Shown: positions 29,902 through 41,999, counted from the first letter of the stretch. The stretch: DNA of 64,000 bases from Ectopseudomonas khazarica (GCF_004521985.1 NZ_SBHZ01000005.1:1-64000), one strand, 5' to 3'. A program made the numbers and translations. Notes: generated by a model from the letters alone, not told the origin.

Positions 29902-30918
29902 TTAAACCGCGACCAACCTGACGCTGGCACCTTCACCGACGCCCAGTGCCTCGGCCGCCTCCGCACTGAGCAGCACGGGCCTGCCGGGCACCCAGTCGAG
30001 ATCGGCGACGATGGCGCGAAAATCCTGCAGCTGGCCGTTGCTCACCAGGTACTGGCGCCCGCCGCCCTCGGCCTCACCGATCTTCACCGGCACCAGGCGG
30101 CTCTGCGCGATGCTGCGAATGCCCGAGGTGCGCGCGTGCAGGGTCGGGCCACCGTCGAAGATGTCGATATAGTGGTCCGTCTCGAAGCCTTCACGCATGA
30201 GGATGTCGAAGGTGATCTGCGCACGCGGATGCACCTGGCCCATCGCCTCCTGCGCCTCGTCCGAGAGCAGCGGCACGTAGATGGGGTAATGCGGCATCAG
30301 TTCGGCGAGGAAGGTGCGGCTTTTCAGCCCGCACAGGCGCTCGGCCTCGGCGTAGGTCATGTCGAAGAAGTTGCGCCCGACCGCATCCCAGAACGGCGAA
30401 TCACCGCCCTCGTCGCTGTGGCCGACGATCTCCACCACCACCGCGTCGGCGAAGCGCTCCGGATGGCCGGCCATGAACAGCAGGCGACCGCGCGAATTGA
30501 GCTCGGCGAAGGCGCTGCCGACCAGCGGCCGCTCGACGTAGAAGCTGGTGAGCAGGCTGTTGCCGGTCAGGTCGTGACAGAGCGACAGCACGTGGATCTT
30601 GTTGTGAATCTTCAGCTCGCGCGAGTTGTGCACAAAGGTTTCGTTGCGAAAGCTGTAGAAGGGTTCGGAATAGCCGGCCGACGCGACGATGCCGGAGCAG
30701 CCGACCAGGCGACCGCTCGCGCTGTCTTCGAGCACGAAGAAATAGCTTTCTTCACCGTTGAAGCTGACCTCGGCGGCGAAGGACGCCTCCGAAGCGGCGA
30801 TCTTGTCGCCCAGCCGGCCTGCGTCGTCCGGCAACGAAGTGACCCCCACCGGACTGTCAGCAGCCAGTCGCTGCACATCCGCCAGGTCCGCCATTTGCGC
30901 AGGGCGCATCACCAGCAT
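29902..30918 (-). CDS. aruF: Arginine/ornithine N-succinyltransferase, alpha subunit
   Basis: A 338-residue AstA-family paralogue of the next gene, with MLVMRPAQMADLADV, HDLTGNSLLTSFYV and DIFDGGPTLHA. It forms the first AST enzyme with AruG. Assignment of alpha versus beta follows gene order in P. aeruginosa (aruC-aruF-aruG). It lies 135 nt after aruC. Confidence 0.93.
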   Translation of the reverse strand: MLVMRPAQMADLADVQRLAADSPVGVTSLPDDAGRLGDKIAASEASFAAEVSFNGEESYFFVLEDSASGRLVGCSGIVASAGYSEPFYSFRNETFVHNSRELKIHNKIHVLSLCHDLTGNSLLTSFYVERPLVGSAFAELNSRGRLLFMAGHPERFADAVVVEIVGHSDEGGDSPFWDAVGRNFFDMTYAEAERLCGLKSRTFLAELMPHYPIYVPLLSDEAQEAMGQVHPRAQITFDILMREGFETDHYIDIFDGGPTLHARTSGIRSIAQSRLVPVKIGEAEGGGRQYLVSNGQLQDFRAIVADLDWVPGRPVLLSAEAAEALGVGEGASVRLVAV

Positions 30919-31053
30919 GGGTCACTCCTTCTAAACACAGAATCGTTGCGACAGGCAGGCCGACGACCTGCCCGACGGATCGGCGATGAAACGGGAGGGT
31001 CCTGGCCAGCCGCTGTCGCGACCAGCCCCCTCCCGGTATCAGCCCGCAAACAC

Positions 31054-32394
<1,341 letters not shown>

Positions 32395-32611
32395 TTACAG
32401 CGCCACCCCGGGTTTTCCGCGGGTTGTCGCCCAGGCGACAGAAAGCATCGGAAAGGCGCAGTTTAATCGCAGATCGTCGCCCGGAGCACGTGGCCGGAAA
32501 AAATCTCCGCAGGCTGACCGGCCGGTATCGACATCCTCGCCGGCGTGGCCACATGAGCACCCGGCAAGCGCCCTGGAGATCGGCCCGGATGCCTCCGGGC
32601 GAGCGCCCGTG

Positions 32612-33592
32612 TCAGCCGCGCTCGACCGGGGTGGAGGTCAGCTCGAAGGGGCTGTTGCTGCGGCGCTGGTTGCGATCGTCACGCGGCGTGGCGCCGAAAA
32701 AGTTGCGGTAGGCGCTGGAGAAATGCGGCCCCGAGGAAAAGCCGCAGGACAGGCCGATCTGGATGATCGACTTGCTGGTCTGCATCAGCAGCTGGCGCGC
32801 CTTGTTCAGGCGCAGCTCCAGGTAGTACTGGCTGGGCACGCGATTGAGGTACTGCTTGAAGATGCGCTCCAGCTGCCGACGCGAGACGCAGACATGCTGG
32901 GCGATCTCGTCGGTGGTCAGCGGCTCCTCGATGTTGGCCTCCATCAGCAGCACGGCCTGCGTCAGCTTCGGATGGCTGGAGCCGAGGCGATTCTGCAGCG
33001 GAATGCGCTGGCGCTCGCCCCCTTCACGGATGCGCTCGACCACCAGCTCCTCGCTCACCGCACCGGCCAGTTCGGCGCCGTGGTCGCGCGCCAGCACCGC
33101 CAGCAGCAGGTCGAGCACCGCCAGGCCACCACACGCGGTGAGCCGGTCACGGTCCCAGTCGAACAGGTGACTGGTGGCGATGACCTTGGGGAAACGCTCG
33201 GAGAAATCGTCCTGCCAGCGCCAGTGCACCGCCGCACGGTAGCCGTCGAGCAGGCCCAGCTGGGCCAGCGGATAGACCCCGGCGGACAGGCCGCCGATCA
33301 CGCAGCCACCACGCACCTGCTGCTTGAGCGCAGCGGCCAGGCCGGCAGAAACCTGGGCCGGCGGCGTATCGGCCAGCAGAAACAGCTTGTCCAGGCCATC
33401 CAGATGCCCGGCCCAGGGCTCGCCCGGCAGGCGCCAGTCACCCGCGACCAGTGGTTCGGCCTGGAGGAAAACCAGCTCGTACACCACTTCCGGGTGGACG
33501 CGCTGGGCGACACGCAAGGCTTCCTCGGCCAGGGACAGGGTCAGGGCCTTGGTGCCGGGCCAGTAGAGAAAGCCGATTCGATGGGGGGTCAT
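32612..33592 (-). CDS. argR: ArgR, AraC-type arginine-responsive regulator
   Basis: A 326-residue protein. The N-terminal class I glutamine-amidotransferase-like ligand domain (1-210) is followed by an AraC/XylS DNA-binding domain, with two helix-turn-helices in about residues 225-315 (DEIAQHVCVSRRQLERIFKQ and IIQIGLSCGFSS). This is the Pseudomonas ArgR type, unrelated to E. coli ArgR. It activates aru and aot and controls arginine biosynthesis genes. It is the last gene of the aot operon, so it is autoregulated. The ATG at 33592 begins homology. Confidence 0.94.
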   Translation of the reverse strand: MTPHRIGFLYWPGTKALTLSLAEEALRVAQRVHPEVVYELVFLQAEPLVAGDWRLPGEPWAGHLDGLDKLFLLADTPPAQVSAGLAAALKQQVRGGCVIGGLSAGVYPLAQLGLLDGYRAAVHWRWQDDFSERFPKVIATSHLFDWDRDRLTACGGLAVLDLLLAVLARDHGAELAGAVSEELVVERIREGGERQRIPLQNRLGSSHPKLTQAVLLMEANIEEPLTTDEIAQHVCVSRRQLERIFKQYLNRVPSQYYLELRLNKARQLLMQTSKSIIQIGLSCGFSSGPHFSSAYRNFFGATPRDDRNQRRSNSPFELTSTPVERG

Positions 33593-33690
33593 GGGTCTAT
33601 GTTCAGGTTTGCCTTGCACCAGTTCAGGGCGTCTGCAAAAACCGGCAGCGGTTTCGAGCGCACCCTAAAAGGGCAAAGTCTAGCTGCTTA

Positions 33691-34455
<765 letters not shown>

Positions 34456-34483
34456 GTTCGGGTTCTCTTGAATCGTCATGGCA

Positions 34484-35182
34484 TCAGCCCTTGCGCGGGG
34501 CCATGTAGGCCAGCCAGTGGCGCTCGGCCAGCTTGAACAGGCGCACGAGGATGAAGGTCAGCACCAGGTAGAACAGGCCGGCGGTGATGTAGGCCTCGAA
34601 CGGCAGGTAGTACTGCGAGCTGACGGTCTTGGCAGCGCCGGTGATGTCGATGAGGGTCACCACCGAGGCCAGGCTGGTGGTGTGCAGCATCATGATCACT
34701 TCATTGCTGTACTGCGGCAGCGCCCGTCGCAATGCCGACGGCAGCAGGATGCGCCGATACAGCTTGCCGCGCGACATACCCATGGCCTTGGCCGCCTCAA
34801 TCTCGCCGTGCGGCGTGGCCTTGAGGCTGCCCGCCAGGATCTCGGCCGTGTAGGCGCTGGTGTTGATGGCGAATGCCAGGCAGGCACAGAAGGTGGCGCT
34901 GGACAGGTAGGGCCACATGAAACTCTCGCGCACGGCCTCGAACTGGGCCAGGCCGTAGTAGAGCAGGTACAGCTGCACCAGCATCGGCGTGCCACGGATC
35001 ACGTAGGTGTAGAGCCAGGCCGGAAAGTTGACCAGCGCCTGCTTGGACACCCGCATCACCGCCAGCGGCACCGCCAGCAGCAGGCCCACGGCCAGGGCGA
35101 TGAGCAACAGCTTGAGGGTCACCAGCACGCCACCGAAGTACAGCGGCAGGCTGTCGAGTACCACGTTGTAATCGAAAAGCAT
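34484..35182 (-). CDS. aotM: AotM, arginine/ornithine ABC transporter permease
   Basis: A 232-residue HisM-type inner-membrane permease with about five hydrophobic segments and the EAA loop [19 protein letters not shown]. It forms the channel with AotQ. It is 10 nt after aotQ, in one operon. Confidence 0.94.
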   Translation of the reverse strand: MLFDYNVVLDSLPLYFGGVLVTLKLLLIALAVGLLLAVPLAVMRVSKQALVNFPAWLYTYVIRGTPMLVQLYLLYYGLAQFEAVRESFMWPYLSSATFCACLAFAINTSAYTAEILAGSLKATPHGEIEAAKAMGMSRGKLYRRILLPSALRRALPQYSNEVIMMLHTTSLASVVTLIDITGAAKTVSSQYYLPFEAYITAGLFYLVLTFILVRLFKLAERHWLAYMAPRKG

Positions 35183-35192
35183 GGTGACTCCC

Positions 35193-35882
35193 TCAGATCT
35201 CGGCGGCTTTGACGCCGACCGAATAGCGGCGCTCGAGATAGCGCAATACCAGCAGCGACACGCTCGTGATCACCAGGTACACCGCCGCCGCCAGGAGGAT
35301 GTAGGTGAACGGCTCACGGGTCGCGTCACCGGCGCTCTTGGCGCGGGCCATCATGTCCTGCAGGCCGACCAGGGAGATCAGCGCAGTGGCCTTGACCAGC
35401 ACCAGCCAGTTGTTGGTCAGACCGGGAATCGCCAGGCGGATCATCTGCGGCACGAGGATGCGGAAGAACACCCGCAGCGGGCTCATGCCATAGGCCATGC
35501 CCGCCTCGCCCTGCCCCTTGGGGATGGCCATGAAGGCACCGCGGAAGGTCTCCGACAGGTAGGCGCCATAGATGAAGCCCAGGGTGCCGACACCCGCCAC
35601 GAAGGGATTGATGTCGATGTAGTCCTCATAGCCCAGCAGCGGGGCGATGCGGTTGACCAGGTCCTGGCCGCCGAAGAAGATCAGCAGGATCAGCACCAGC
35701 TCGGGAATCCCACGGATCACCGTGGCGTAGGTCTCGCCCATCAGCGCCAGCCACCTCACCGGCGACAGACGGAAGGCCGCACCGAGCAAGCCGAGCGCGA
35801 TGGCGACCGCCATCGACAGCAATGCCAGCGACACGGTAAGCCAGGCACCCTCGAGAATGGTCGAGCCGTAGCCTTGAAGCAT
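35193..35882 (-). CDS. aotQ: AotQ, arginine/ornithine ABC transporter permease
   Basis: A 229-residue HisQ-type permease with the EAA-like loop GQGEAGMAYGMSPLRVFFRI. The ATG at 35882 (MLQGYGSTILEGAWLTV) begins the first membrane helix and follows GAGAGG. A start at 35924 would add 14 unconserved residues. About 186 nt separate it from aotJ. Confidence 0.92.
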   Translation of the reverse strand: MLQGYGSTILEGAWLTVSLALLSMAVAIALGLLGAAFRLSPVRWLALMGETYATVIRGIPELVLILLIFFGGQDLVNRIAPLLGYEDYIDINPFVAGVGTLGFIYGAYLSETFRGAFMAIPKGQGEAGMAYGMSPLRVFFRILVPQMIRLAIPGLTNNWLVLVKATALISLVGLQDMMARAKSAGDATREPFTYILLAAAVYLVITSVSLLVLRYLERRYSVGVKAAEI

Positions 35883-36012
35883 GCGCCAATACCTCTCAGG
35901 CACCACGATGGCGCCATCTAGCACAAAGGAAATTCATGTCGCCCGAGCGACCGACAACGCCTGAGCGCCAGCACGGGCGAGCCGCCAGCCGGTCGCTACA
36001 GGATGAACCAAG

Positions 36013-36053
36013 AAAAAAGTGGCACAACCTCCGGGAAGGTTAGTGCCACTTTG
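36013..36053 (-). terminator. Hairpin between aotJ and aotQ
   Basis: A strong stem AAAGTGGCAC / GTGCCACTTT with an inner AACCT/AGGTT pairing; on the minus strand it ends in six T. It lies directly after aotJ, so it likely stops most transcripts there and keeps the binding protein in excess of the permeases. Confidence 0.8.
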
Positions 36054-36068
36054 TCCATCTGCGATCGC

Positions 36069-36842
36069 TTACTCGCCGTAAACGTCGAAGTCGAAGTACT
36101 TGTCCTGCACGGCCTTGTACTTGCCGTTGGCGCGAATGGCCAGGATGGCAGCACTGATCTTGTCGGCCAGCGCCTTGTCGCCCTTGCGCACGGCGATGCC
36201 CTGGCCTTCGCCGAAGTATTTCACGTCGGTGAAGTCCGGGCCGGTGAAGGCGAAGCCCTTGCCGGCATCGGTCTTGAGGAAGCCGTCATCGATGTTCACC
36301 GAGTCGGCCAGGGTGGCGTCCAGACGACCGGACTGCATGTCCAGGAAGATTTCGTTCTGCGAGCTGTAACGCACGACCTCGATGCCCGCCGGAGCGAACA
36401 GGTCGGTGGCGTAACGGTCGTAGACGGACGAGCGCTGAACGCCGACCTTCTTGCCTTTCAGGTCGACCAGCGGGTCCTTGACCTCGGTGCCGGCCTTCAT
36501 CGCCAGCTTGGCTGGCGTTGCATAGTACTTGCCGGTGAAATCGACGGATTTCTTCCGGTCTTCGGTGATCGACATGGACGACAGCACGGCGTCGAACTTG
36601 CGGACCTTGAGGGCCGGGATCAGGCCATCGAACTCCTGCTCGATCCACTTGCACTCGACCTTCATCTCTTCGCACAGGGCGTTGCCGATGTCGTAGTCGA
36701 AGCCGGAGATCTGGCCATCGGGAGTCTTGAATGCGAAGGGAGGGTAAGCCGCTTCGATACCGATGCGCAGCGGTTTCTCGGCCATGGCCAGAGGCGACAT
36801 CAGGGACAGCGCCAGGGCGCCGAGCAGTGCGATCTTCTTCAT
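36069..36842 (-). CDS. aotJ: AotJ, periplasmic arginine/ornithine-binding protein
   Basis: A 257-residue solute-binding protein of SBP family 3. Signal peptide 1-21 ([21 protein letters not shown]), then [19 protein letters not shown] and the [16 protein letters not shown] ligand segment typical of LAO/HisJ-like proteins. It captures arginine and ornithine for AotQMP. The ATG at 36842 follows GGAG. First gene of aotJQMP-argR. Confidence 0.95.
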   Translation of the reverse strand: MKKIALLGALALSLMSPLAMAEKPLRIGIEAAYPPFAFKTPDGQISGFDYDIGNALCEEMKVECKWIEQEFDGLIPALKVRKFDAVLSSMSITEDRKKSVDFTGKYYATPAKLAMKAGTEVKDPLVDLKGKKVGVQRSSVYDRYATDLFAPAGIEVVRYSSQNEIFLDMQSGRLDATLADSVNIDDGFLKTDAGKGFAFTGPDFTDVKYFGEGQGIAVRKGDKALADKISAAILAIRANGKYKAVQDKYFDFDVYGE

Positions 36843-36983
36843 TCTTTGCTCCTTCGAATTGGGTATGGCATCGATGGCAGTGAGGGGCCCGGGCCTTGTA
36901 AGGATTGTAGAAGGCGGTGCAGCGTCATCCGTGTAGGACGAGCGACGAAAGGGCCTTGGCTGGGTGAGCGGCATTCTAGCGGC

Positions 36984-37015
36984 AGCCAATGAGGCGATAT
37001 TTCCTTAATGCGACA
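36984..37015 (-). promoter_or_regulatory. ArgR-type site upstream of aotJ
   Basis: Minus strand TGTCGC-8-AA at 37015-37000 matches the half-site pattern exactly, and a degenerate second half (ATATCGC...) follows in the same direction. It is about 160 bp from the aotJ ATG. Confidence 0.5.
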
Positions 37016-37317
37016 AGTAATTACAGAAGCACAGGAAGCGCCCAGGGCAGATATTGACAGCTCGCAAAAGGAGTGATCAAGCAGAAAAGGGTAAACGGAT
37101 AATCTCAGCAAGACTCAGGCCAGAAAGCATCAAACGCCCACAGCATGGGCACTGGAGACGCCGCGCAGTTTTCCCGCACGCCCGCGACGGCACCTTATCG
37201 GCGCAGCGGCGTTTCCTATGCGCCCAATCGGGTGCGCGATGTTACCTGTCGGGACAACGGACGTGCCGACTGCGCCATCAAGCCCTGCCGGCACGCACAA
37301 GCGAACCCGCGCCGCCG
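37016..37317. other. Gap between aotJ promoter and the end of the xcp operon
   Basis: About 300 bp; short frames on both strands lack ribosome sites and homology. No clear terminator for xcpZ was seen. Confidence 0.4.
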
Positions 37318-37839
37318 TCACTCGCCGGCACGCAGGCTCAGCCGCGCCATCACGCGATTCTCCTCGGCGCGGTCCAGCCCGGCCTCCTCCACGCGCACGC
37401 CCTGCCCCTCCAGCGTCTCGATCCAGCGCAGCAGCTGGGCAAAGGCCACCGGTTGCAGGTTGACCTGCACGGCGCCGTAGCCCTCGGCATCCAGGCGCTC
37501 GATCACCACGCCCTGCTCCGCAGCCGTTGCCGTGACCAGGCCCTGCAGGCGCTCCGGATCGAGGCTCGCGCGCGGTTGCAGGTCACGCCCGCGCAGCTGT
37601 GGCGCGCGGCTCTGCAGGTAGGCATACAACGCCCGCTGCTCCTCGAACGCGGCACGCGCCGTCTGCGCATGGCGCTGCGCGGGCTGCCACAACGCCAGGT
37701 AGAACAGCACCAGCAGCAGGAACAGGCCCAACGCCAGCAACGCCAGGCGATCACGCGACGGCAGCACCTGCCAGCGCTGCGCCAGGGGTGAACGCTGCCA
37801 ATGCTGCTGCAACTTCTCGCTCATCGCCATGCCGCTCAT
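37318..37839 (-). CDS. xcpZ: XcpZ (GspM), type II secretion inner-membrane platform protein
   Basis: A 173-residue bitopic protein: a short cytoplasmic N-terminus, one membrane helix (about residues 32-52), a coiled-coil-prone stretch and a periplasmic ferredoxin-like domain. GspM stabilises GspL. The ATG at 37839 overlaps the xcpY stop (ATGA); ATGs 3 and 5 codons later are alternatives. Last gene of xcpR-Z. Confidence 0.9.
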   Translation of the reverse strand: MSGMAMSEKLQQHWQRSPLAQRWQVLPSRDRLALLALGLFLLLVLFYLALWQPAQRHAQTARAAFEEQRALYAYLQSRAPQLRGRDLQPRASLDPERLQGLVTATAAEQGVVIERLDAEGYGAVQVNLQPVAFAQLLRWIETLEGQGVRVEEAGLDRAEENRVMARLSLRAGE

Positions 37840-38975
37840 CCTCCGATCACCACACGTGCGCTGACGCCCTGCGCCTCACGACTGGCCGAGCCCATCTGCA
37901 CCGACAGACCGGCCTGCTGCAGGCGCTCGCGCAGCCCTTCCAGCTCGGCGAAGCCGGGTGCCTGCAATTGCAATGACAGGTCGCCACGCACCGCGCTGTA
38001 ATCGAGCTGATTGACCTGCACCTGTGGCTCTCCCTCGGCGTACAGCGCGGCAGACACCTCGCCAAGCAGACCGAGCAGCGCGCTGCCTGCGGTCGACGAC
38101 TGCGCCAAGTGCTGATCCAGCTGCGCCCTCAGGTTGATCAGCTTGCTGTCCTGCGGAAACAGCTCGCGATACAGCGCCTCACTGGAGGCCGCGTAGGCAT
38201 CGGCCTCACGCTGCAGGTACCAGCCCTGCGCCAGATTGAACCCCCATTGCAACAGCACACAGAGCGCCAGCACGGCCGCCAGCGGGCGCCAGCGCTGCCA
38301 GCCGTCATCACCCTGGCGCAGCGCGAACGCCCCCTGTGCCAGATCGATACCGCCGCCCTGCTCGACCAGCCACAGGTGCGCATCCTCGAGCGGGTGCTGC
38401 TCATCGTGCGGCTCGGGCGCCGACTGCTCGGCCGTCGCCCAGACCATTCGCGGCTGCGGGCACGACTCGGCCAGCGCAGACCAGTCGGCGGCCTGTACTG
38501 CCAGCCGCCAGGGTGCCTCGCCCCCCAGCACCCAGCGCGACTGCAGCCACAGCAGCTGGCTGCCCTGATGCGGCAGCATGTCGGCATCCATGCGGATCGC
38601 CTGCGGCGGTTGCGCGGCGAACAGCGCCAGGCAGTCACGCAGCCAGTCTGCACGCAGCGCATAGACGCGATGACGACCATCGGCCAGTTGCTCGCCCAGC
38701 GCCAGATGCATCGATTCGACATCCTCGGCGAGCAGCTCCTCCACCGCGAACGGCAGCGCCTGGCGTACCCAGCGCGCCTTCTGCGTGGGCAATTGCACGG
38801 CGCAGGCGGTCACCGCCTCCACCGGCAGCACCAGCTGCCAGTGCGCCGGCAGGTCCGGCAAGGCATCGGCCAGGCTCAGCGTCCGGCTCTCGCCGGGCGT
38901 GACCCACTGCACCGGCAATTCCGGCGAGAGTCCCTGGCAGGCCTCGGGCGGCAGAAAAATCCATAACGGCTTCAT
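37836..38975 (-). CDS. xcpY: XcpY (GspL), type II secretion ATPase-anchoring protein
   Basis: A 379-residue protein with a cytoplasmic actin-like domain (1-230) that recruits XcpR, one membrane helix (about 240-260, LAAVLALCVLLQWGF) and a periplasmic domain. It joins the platform with XcpZ and XcpS. Overlaps xcpX and xcpZ by 4 nt each. Confidence 0.92.
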   Translation of the reverse strand: MKPLWIFLPPEACQGLSPELPVQWVTPGESRTLSLADALPDLPAHWQLVLPVEAVTACAVQLPTQKARWVRQALPFAVEELLAEDVESMHLALGEQLADGRHRVYALRADWLRDCLALFAAQPPQAIRMDADMLPHQGSQLLWLQSRWVLGGEAPWRLAVQAADWSALAESCPQPRMVWATAEQSAPEPHDEQHPLEDAHLWLVEQGGGIDLAQGAFALRQGDDGWQRWRPLAAVLALCVLLQWGFNLAQGWYLQREADAYAASSEALYRELFPQDSKLINLRAQLDQHLAQSSTAGSALLGLLGEVSAALYAEGEPQVQVNQLDYSAVRGDLSLQLQAPGFAELEGLRERLQQAGLSVQMGSASREAQGVSARVVIGG

Positions 38976-39946
38976 TCTTGTTCTTCCTCAACGGGCTCCG
39001 GCGGCATGCCGCCCTGCCCCAGATCACGCGCCAGGACACGAACCTGGCCATCATTGCCGCGCTGCAGCAGGCTGCGCAAGACCACCCTGCGCTCGCCCAG
39101 GCTGACCTCGCTGAACACCTCGAAATACTGGCTGCCGACCGCCAGGCCCTGCGCCACCTGCTCCCCCAGCCCGGCAAGCGCAGGCTGAGCAGCGAAGGCA
39201 GCCGGGCTGGCGTAGCCCTCCGAGCCCCGCGCCGCGATCAGCGACAGCGCCGCATCCGGGCTGAGGCCATCGGACAGGGTAGAAAGCACCATGGCGCTGG
39301 CGGTGTTGACGTTGAGCAACGTGCCGCTGGGCAGCGCACTGACGAAGGGCAGCAGGCGGCGATAGTCGGCCTCGTCCATCTCCAGCAACAGGCGCAACTC
39401 GGAAACGTCACTGATCTCGCGATTGGCGCTGCGATAAGGCGGTGCAGCCAGGAGGTACTGAGCATCCTCGGCGCCGTTGCCACCCAGCGTCTCGCTGTCG
39501 CGATCCAGCCAGTCGAGCAAGCGCTCGGCGTAAGGCTTGCCGATGTCCAGGCGCAGCAACAGACGGCGCAAGCGCATGACCGCCAGCTCGTTGGGCCGGC
39601 CCTGGCTCACCAGGTTGTTGAGATTGAAGCGGCCGCTGGGGTCGACGATGCGCACACGCAGCTCCCCGCCCTCATCCAGCGGAAAAGGCGGCAATGGCCT
39701 GGCCCAGGGTTCCAGCAGGTGGTCCACCGGTTGCCGCGGATCACCCTGGCGCAGATCCCGTTCGAGCATCGCCTTGGCCAGGGTCTCGCCACCCAGCGCG
39801 TAGTGCCAGGCCTGGGTCACGTGCAACTGATTGGCGCTGCTGCGGATCGACAGCTGCTGGCGGGCGATCAACCCGGCGCAGACCACCGTGACCACGGCCA
39901 CCACCAGCAGCACGGTAATCAGCGCGACACCCTGCTGCCGCCTCAT
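38972..39946 (-). CDS. xcpX: XcpX (GspK), minor pseudopilin at the tip
   Basis: A 324-residue large minor pseudopilin. The prepilin leader MRRQQG precedes a hydrophobic helix VALITVLLVVAVVTV. It lacks the Glu5 of other pseudopilins (Thr here), as usual for GspK. The large periplasmic domain is calcium-binding in homologues. Its ATG overlaps the xcpW stop by 4 nt. Confidence 0.93.
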   Translation of the reverse strand: MRRQQGVALITVLLVVAVVTVVCAGLIARQQLSIRSSANQLHVTQAWHYALGGETLAKAMLERDLRQGDPRQPVDHLLEPWARPLPPFPLDEGGELRVRIVDPSGRFNLNNLVSQGRPNELAVMRLRRLLLRLDIGKPYAERLLDWLDRDSETLGGNGAEDAQYLLAAPPYRSANREISDVSELRLLLEMDEADYRRLLPFVSALPSGTLLNVNTASAMVLSTLSDGLSPDAALSLIAARGSEGYASPAAFAAQPALAGLGEQVAQGLAVGSQYFEVFSEVSLGERRVVLRSLLQRGNDGQVRVLARDLGQGGMPPEPVEEEQE

Positions 39947-40620
39947 GGCTGCGGCTCCTCGCCCTGCTCGCCTTGCTCCCCCTCCGACGCCGCCGGCTGC
40001 TCCTGCGCCGGCAGATCCGGCAGGCGCAACAGACGCCGCAACTCGCCATAGCGCCGGTGCTGCAGGCGCAGCTCCAGCGCACGCGGCAGCTCGGTGAACG
40101 ACGCATCGCCAGTGGCATTGGCCGGCGGCCAGTCAGGCTGCCACTGGCCGTCCTTGTCCAGGTAGCGCAGGCTCAGCGACTCGACGCCGTCGAGCGCCTG
40201 CTGCACCTGTGGCGCGCTGTCCTGGGCACGGTCGAGCACCCGCCAGTAGCGACGCTGCCATTGCTCGCCACTCAGCTGCCAGCGCACTCGCTGCACTTCG
40301 GCACGCGGCTGGCCCAGTGGATTGCGCCAGCCGGCACGGCTCAGCTCCAGCGCCGTGGCATCGGCCAGGTCGCTGTGCAGCGCCGGCTGTGGGTCGCCAA
40401 AGGCATCTCGAATCGGCCGCACCGTGACCTGCCGCAGGTCACGTTCGAACGCCGACAACGCCCGCGTCAGCTCACGGAGCTGACGCTCGTGTTCACGGGT
40501 CACGGCATCGGCACTGAGCACGCTGTCGAGCATGCGGTAGGTCGCCAGCCCCAACAGCGCGAAGATGGCGATGGCGATCAGCAGCTCCAGCAGGGTGAAA
40601 CCGCGCTGCCCGTGCCTCAT
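39943..40620 (-). CDS. xcpW: XcpW (GspJ), minor pseudopilin
   Basis: A 225-residue minor pseudopilin. The XcpA/PilD peptidase site is in MRHGQRG|FTLLELL with Glu5. It forms the tip complex with XcpV and XcpX. A Glu/Gln-rich tail closes the protein. Overlaps xcpV and xcpX by 4 nt each. Confidence 0.94.
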   Translation of the reverse strand: MRHGQRGFTLLELLIAIAIFALLGLATYRMLDSVLSADAVTREHERQLRELTRALSAFERDLRQVTVRPIRDAFGDPQPALHSDLADATALELSRAGWRNPLGQPRAEVQRVRWQLSGEQWQRRYWRVLDRAQDSAPQVQQALDGVESLSLRYLDKDGQWQPDWPPANATGDASFTELPRALELRLQHRRYGELRRLLRLPDLPAQEQPAASEGEQGEQGEEPQP

Positions 40621-41003
40621 CGCGGCACCCCGAGAAAACCGCTGAGGCTGACCAAAGCCCGCTCGCGCAGATCACCCCGGGCGCCGCGCTCATCGACCGC
40701 GACCCACAGCGTCACGCGGCGCATGGCCGGCTCGCTGGTGGCCTCGATCTCGCTTTGCCACGACCAGCGGCGCCCGGCGAACTCCACCTGGCCCTGATCA
40801 CGGCCGTCGGCAGGCGGTGTTTCGGCCAGTTGCAACTCCGTCATGCGGTTGTCGGCCACCCACATGGCCAGGGTCTTGTCCTCCAGCTGGCTGGCGGTGC
40901 GCACGCTGCGCGCACTGGCGGTCAGCACGCTGGCGGCGACCAGGGCGAAGATGGCCAGCGCCACCAGCACTTCGAGCAGGGTGAAGCCTCGTGCCGATTT
41001 CAT
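40617..41003 (-). CDS. xcpV: XcpV (GspI), minor pseudopilin
   Basis: A 128-residue minor pseudopilin with leader MKSARG|FTLLEVLVALAIF. It nucleates the tip with XcpW and XcpX. Overlaps xcpU by 4 nt. Confidence 0.94.
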   Translation of the reverse strand: MKSARGFTLLEVLVALAIFALVAASVLTASARSVRTASQLEDKTLAMWVADNRMTELQLAETPPADGRDQGQVEFAGRRWSWQSEIEATSEPAMRRVTLWVAVDERGARGDLRERALVSLSGFLGVPR

Positions 41004-41512
41004 CCGGCACGCCCCGCGCCCAGTTCCTCGACACGTGGCAGCGTGAAACCGTCGCTGGAGAGCTGCATACGCAGGCCATCACGGCGTCGTTCGGCGAGGC
41101 GCAGGCGGAACGGGGTCAGCTCGCCACTGGACAGGATCAGCAACTGCGGCGCCGCCGCATCCGCCTCGCCCGGCAGCGCAGGCTCCTCGCCCTCCAGCTC
41201 GAGCGTCAGCTCGGCCCACTCCGGCAGACGATGGGCCTGGCGGTCCAGCGCCTGCCATTCGGCGCGTTGCGAGTCGTAGCGCAGCACACGGTAGCCTTCG
41301 CGGGTAAAGCTCAGGCCATACTCGCGGTTATCCAGCACCGCCTCGTCGAGCAGCACGCCGATCAATCCACTGAGGCGCTCGGCCTCGCCACGCAGTTCAC
41401 GCGCCGGACCGGCGATGCCCGTGCTGAACACCGCGAGGCCGATCAGGCTGCCGAGAATCACCAGCACCACCAGCAGCTCGATCAGGGTGAACCCGCGCTG
41501 GCCATGCGCCAT
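41000..41512 (-). CDS. xcpU: XcpU (GspH), minor pseudopilin
   Basis: A 170-residue minor pseudopilin with leader MAHGQRG|FTLIELLVVLVIL. The ATG at 41512 was chosen because it gives the short prepilin leader; the frame is open to 41563. It links the tip to the XcpT filament. Confidence 0.93.
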   Translation of the reverse strand: MAHGQRGFTLIELLVVLVILGSLIGLAVFSTGIAGPARELRGEAERLSGLIGVLLDEAVLDNREYGLSFTREGYRVLRYDSQRAEWQALDRQAHRLPEWAELTLELEGEEPALPGEADAAAPQLLILSSGELTPFRLRLAERRRDGLRMQLSSDGFTLPRVEELGAGRAG

Positions 41513-41570
41513 GAGCGCCTGCGCGCTGCGCGTGCGAGGGCGCCAACAGGTGAAGGCCAGCATCGGCAGG

Positions 41571-41996
41571 TCAGAGGTCCCAGTTACCGATATCGGCGTT
41601 CAGCTCGCTACCGCCCTGTTTGCCATCGGCGCCGAACGAATAGAGATCGAAGGCGCCCTTGGTGCCGGGCGCCAGGTACTGATAGGGATTGCCCCAGGGA
41701 TCGACGGGCAGGCGCTTGAGGTAGCCGTCCTTGTTCCAGTTCTTCGCCGGCGGGTTGCCGCTCGGCTTGCTCACCAGCGCCTCCACACCCTGCTGGGTGC
41801 TGGGGTAGTTGTGATTGTCCAGCTTGTACATGTCCAGCGCGGCACCGATGGCGCGGATGTCGTTCTGCGCGGCAGTGACCTTGGCCTGGTCCGGCCGGCT
41901 CATCACCTGCGGCACGACCAGCGCCGCCAGGATGCCGAGGATGACCACCACCACCATGATTTCGATGAGCGTGAAGCCCGCCTGAGATTTTCTCAC
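41571..41996 (-). CDS. xcpT: XcpT (GspG), major pseudopilin
   Basis: A 141-residue major pseudopilin. The leader RKSQAG|FTLIEIMVVVVILGILAA is followed by the GspG calcium-loop region (DPWGNPYQY, FGADGKQGG). The only sensible start is GTG at 41996, just after the xcpS frame begins to close in; there is no ATG before the processing site. It assembles the pseudopilus that pushes substrates through XcpQ. Confidence 0.95.
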   Translation of the reverse strand: MRKSQAGFTLIEIMVVVVILGILAALVVPQVMSRPDQAKVTAAQNDIRAIGAALDMYKLDNHNYPSTQQGVEALVSKPSGNPPAKNWNKDGYLKRLPVDPWGNPYQYLAPGTKGAFDLYSFGADGKQGGSELNADIGNWDL

Positions 41997-41999
41997 CTG

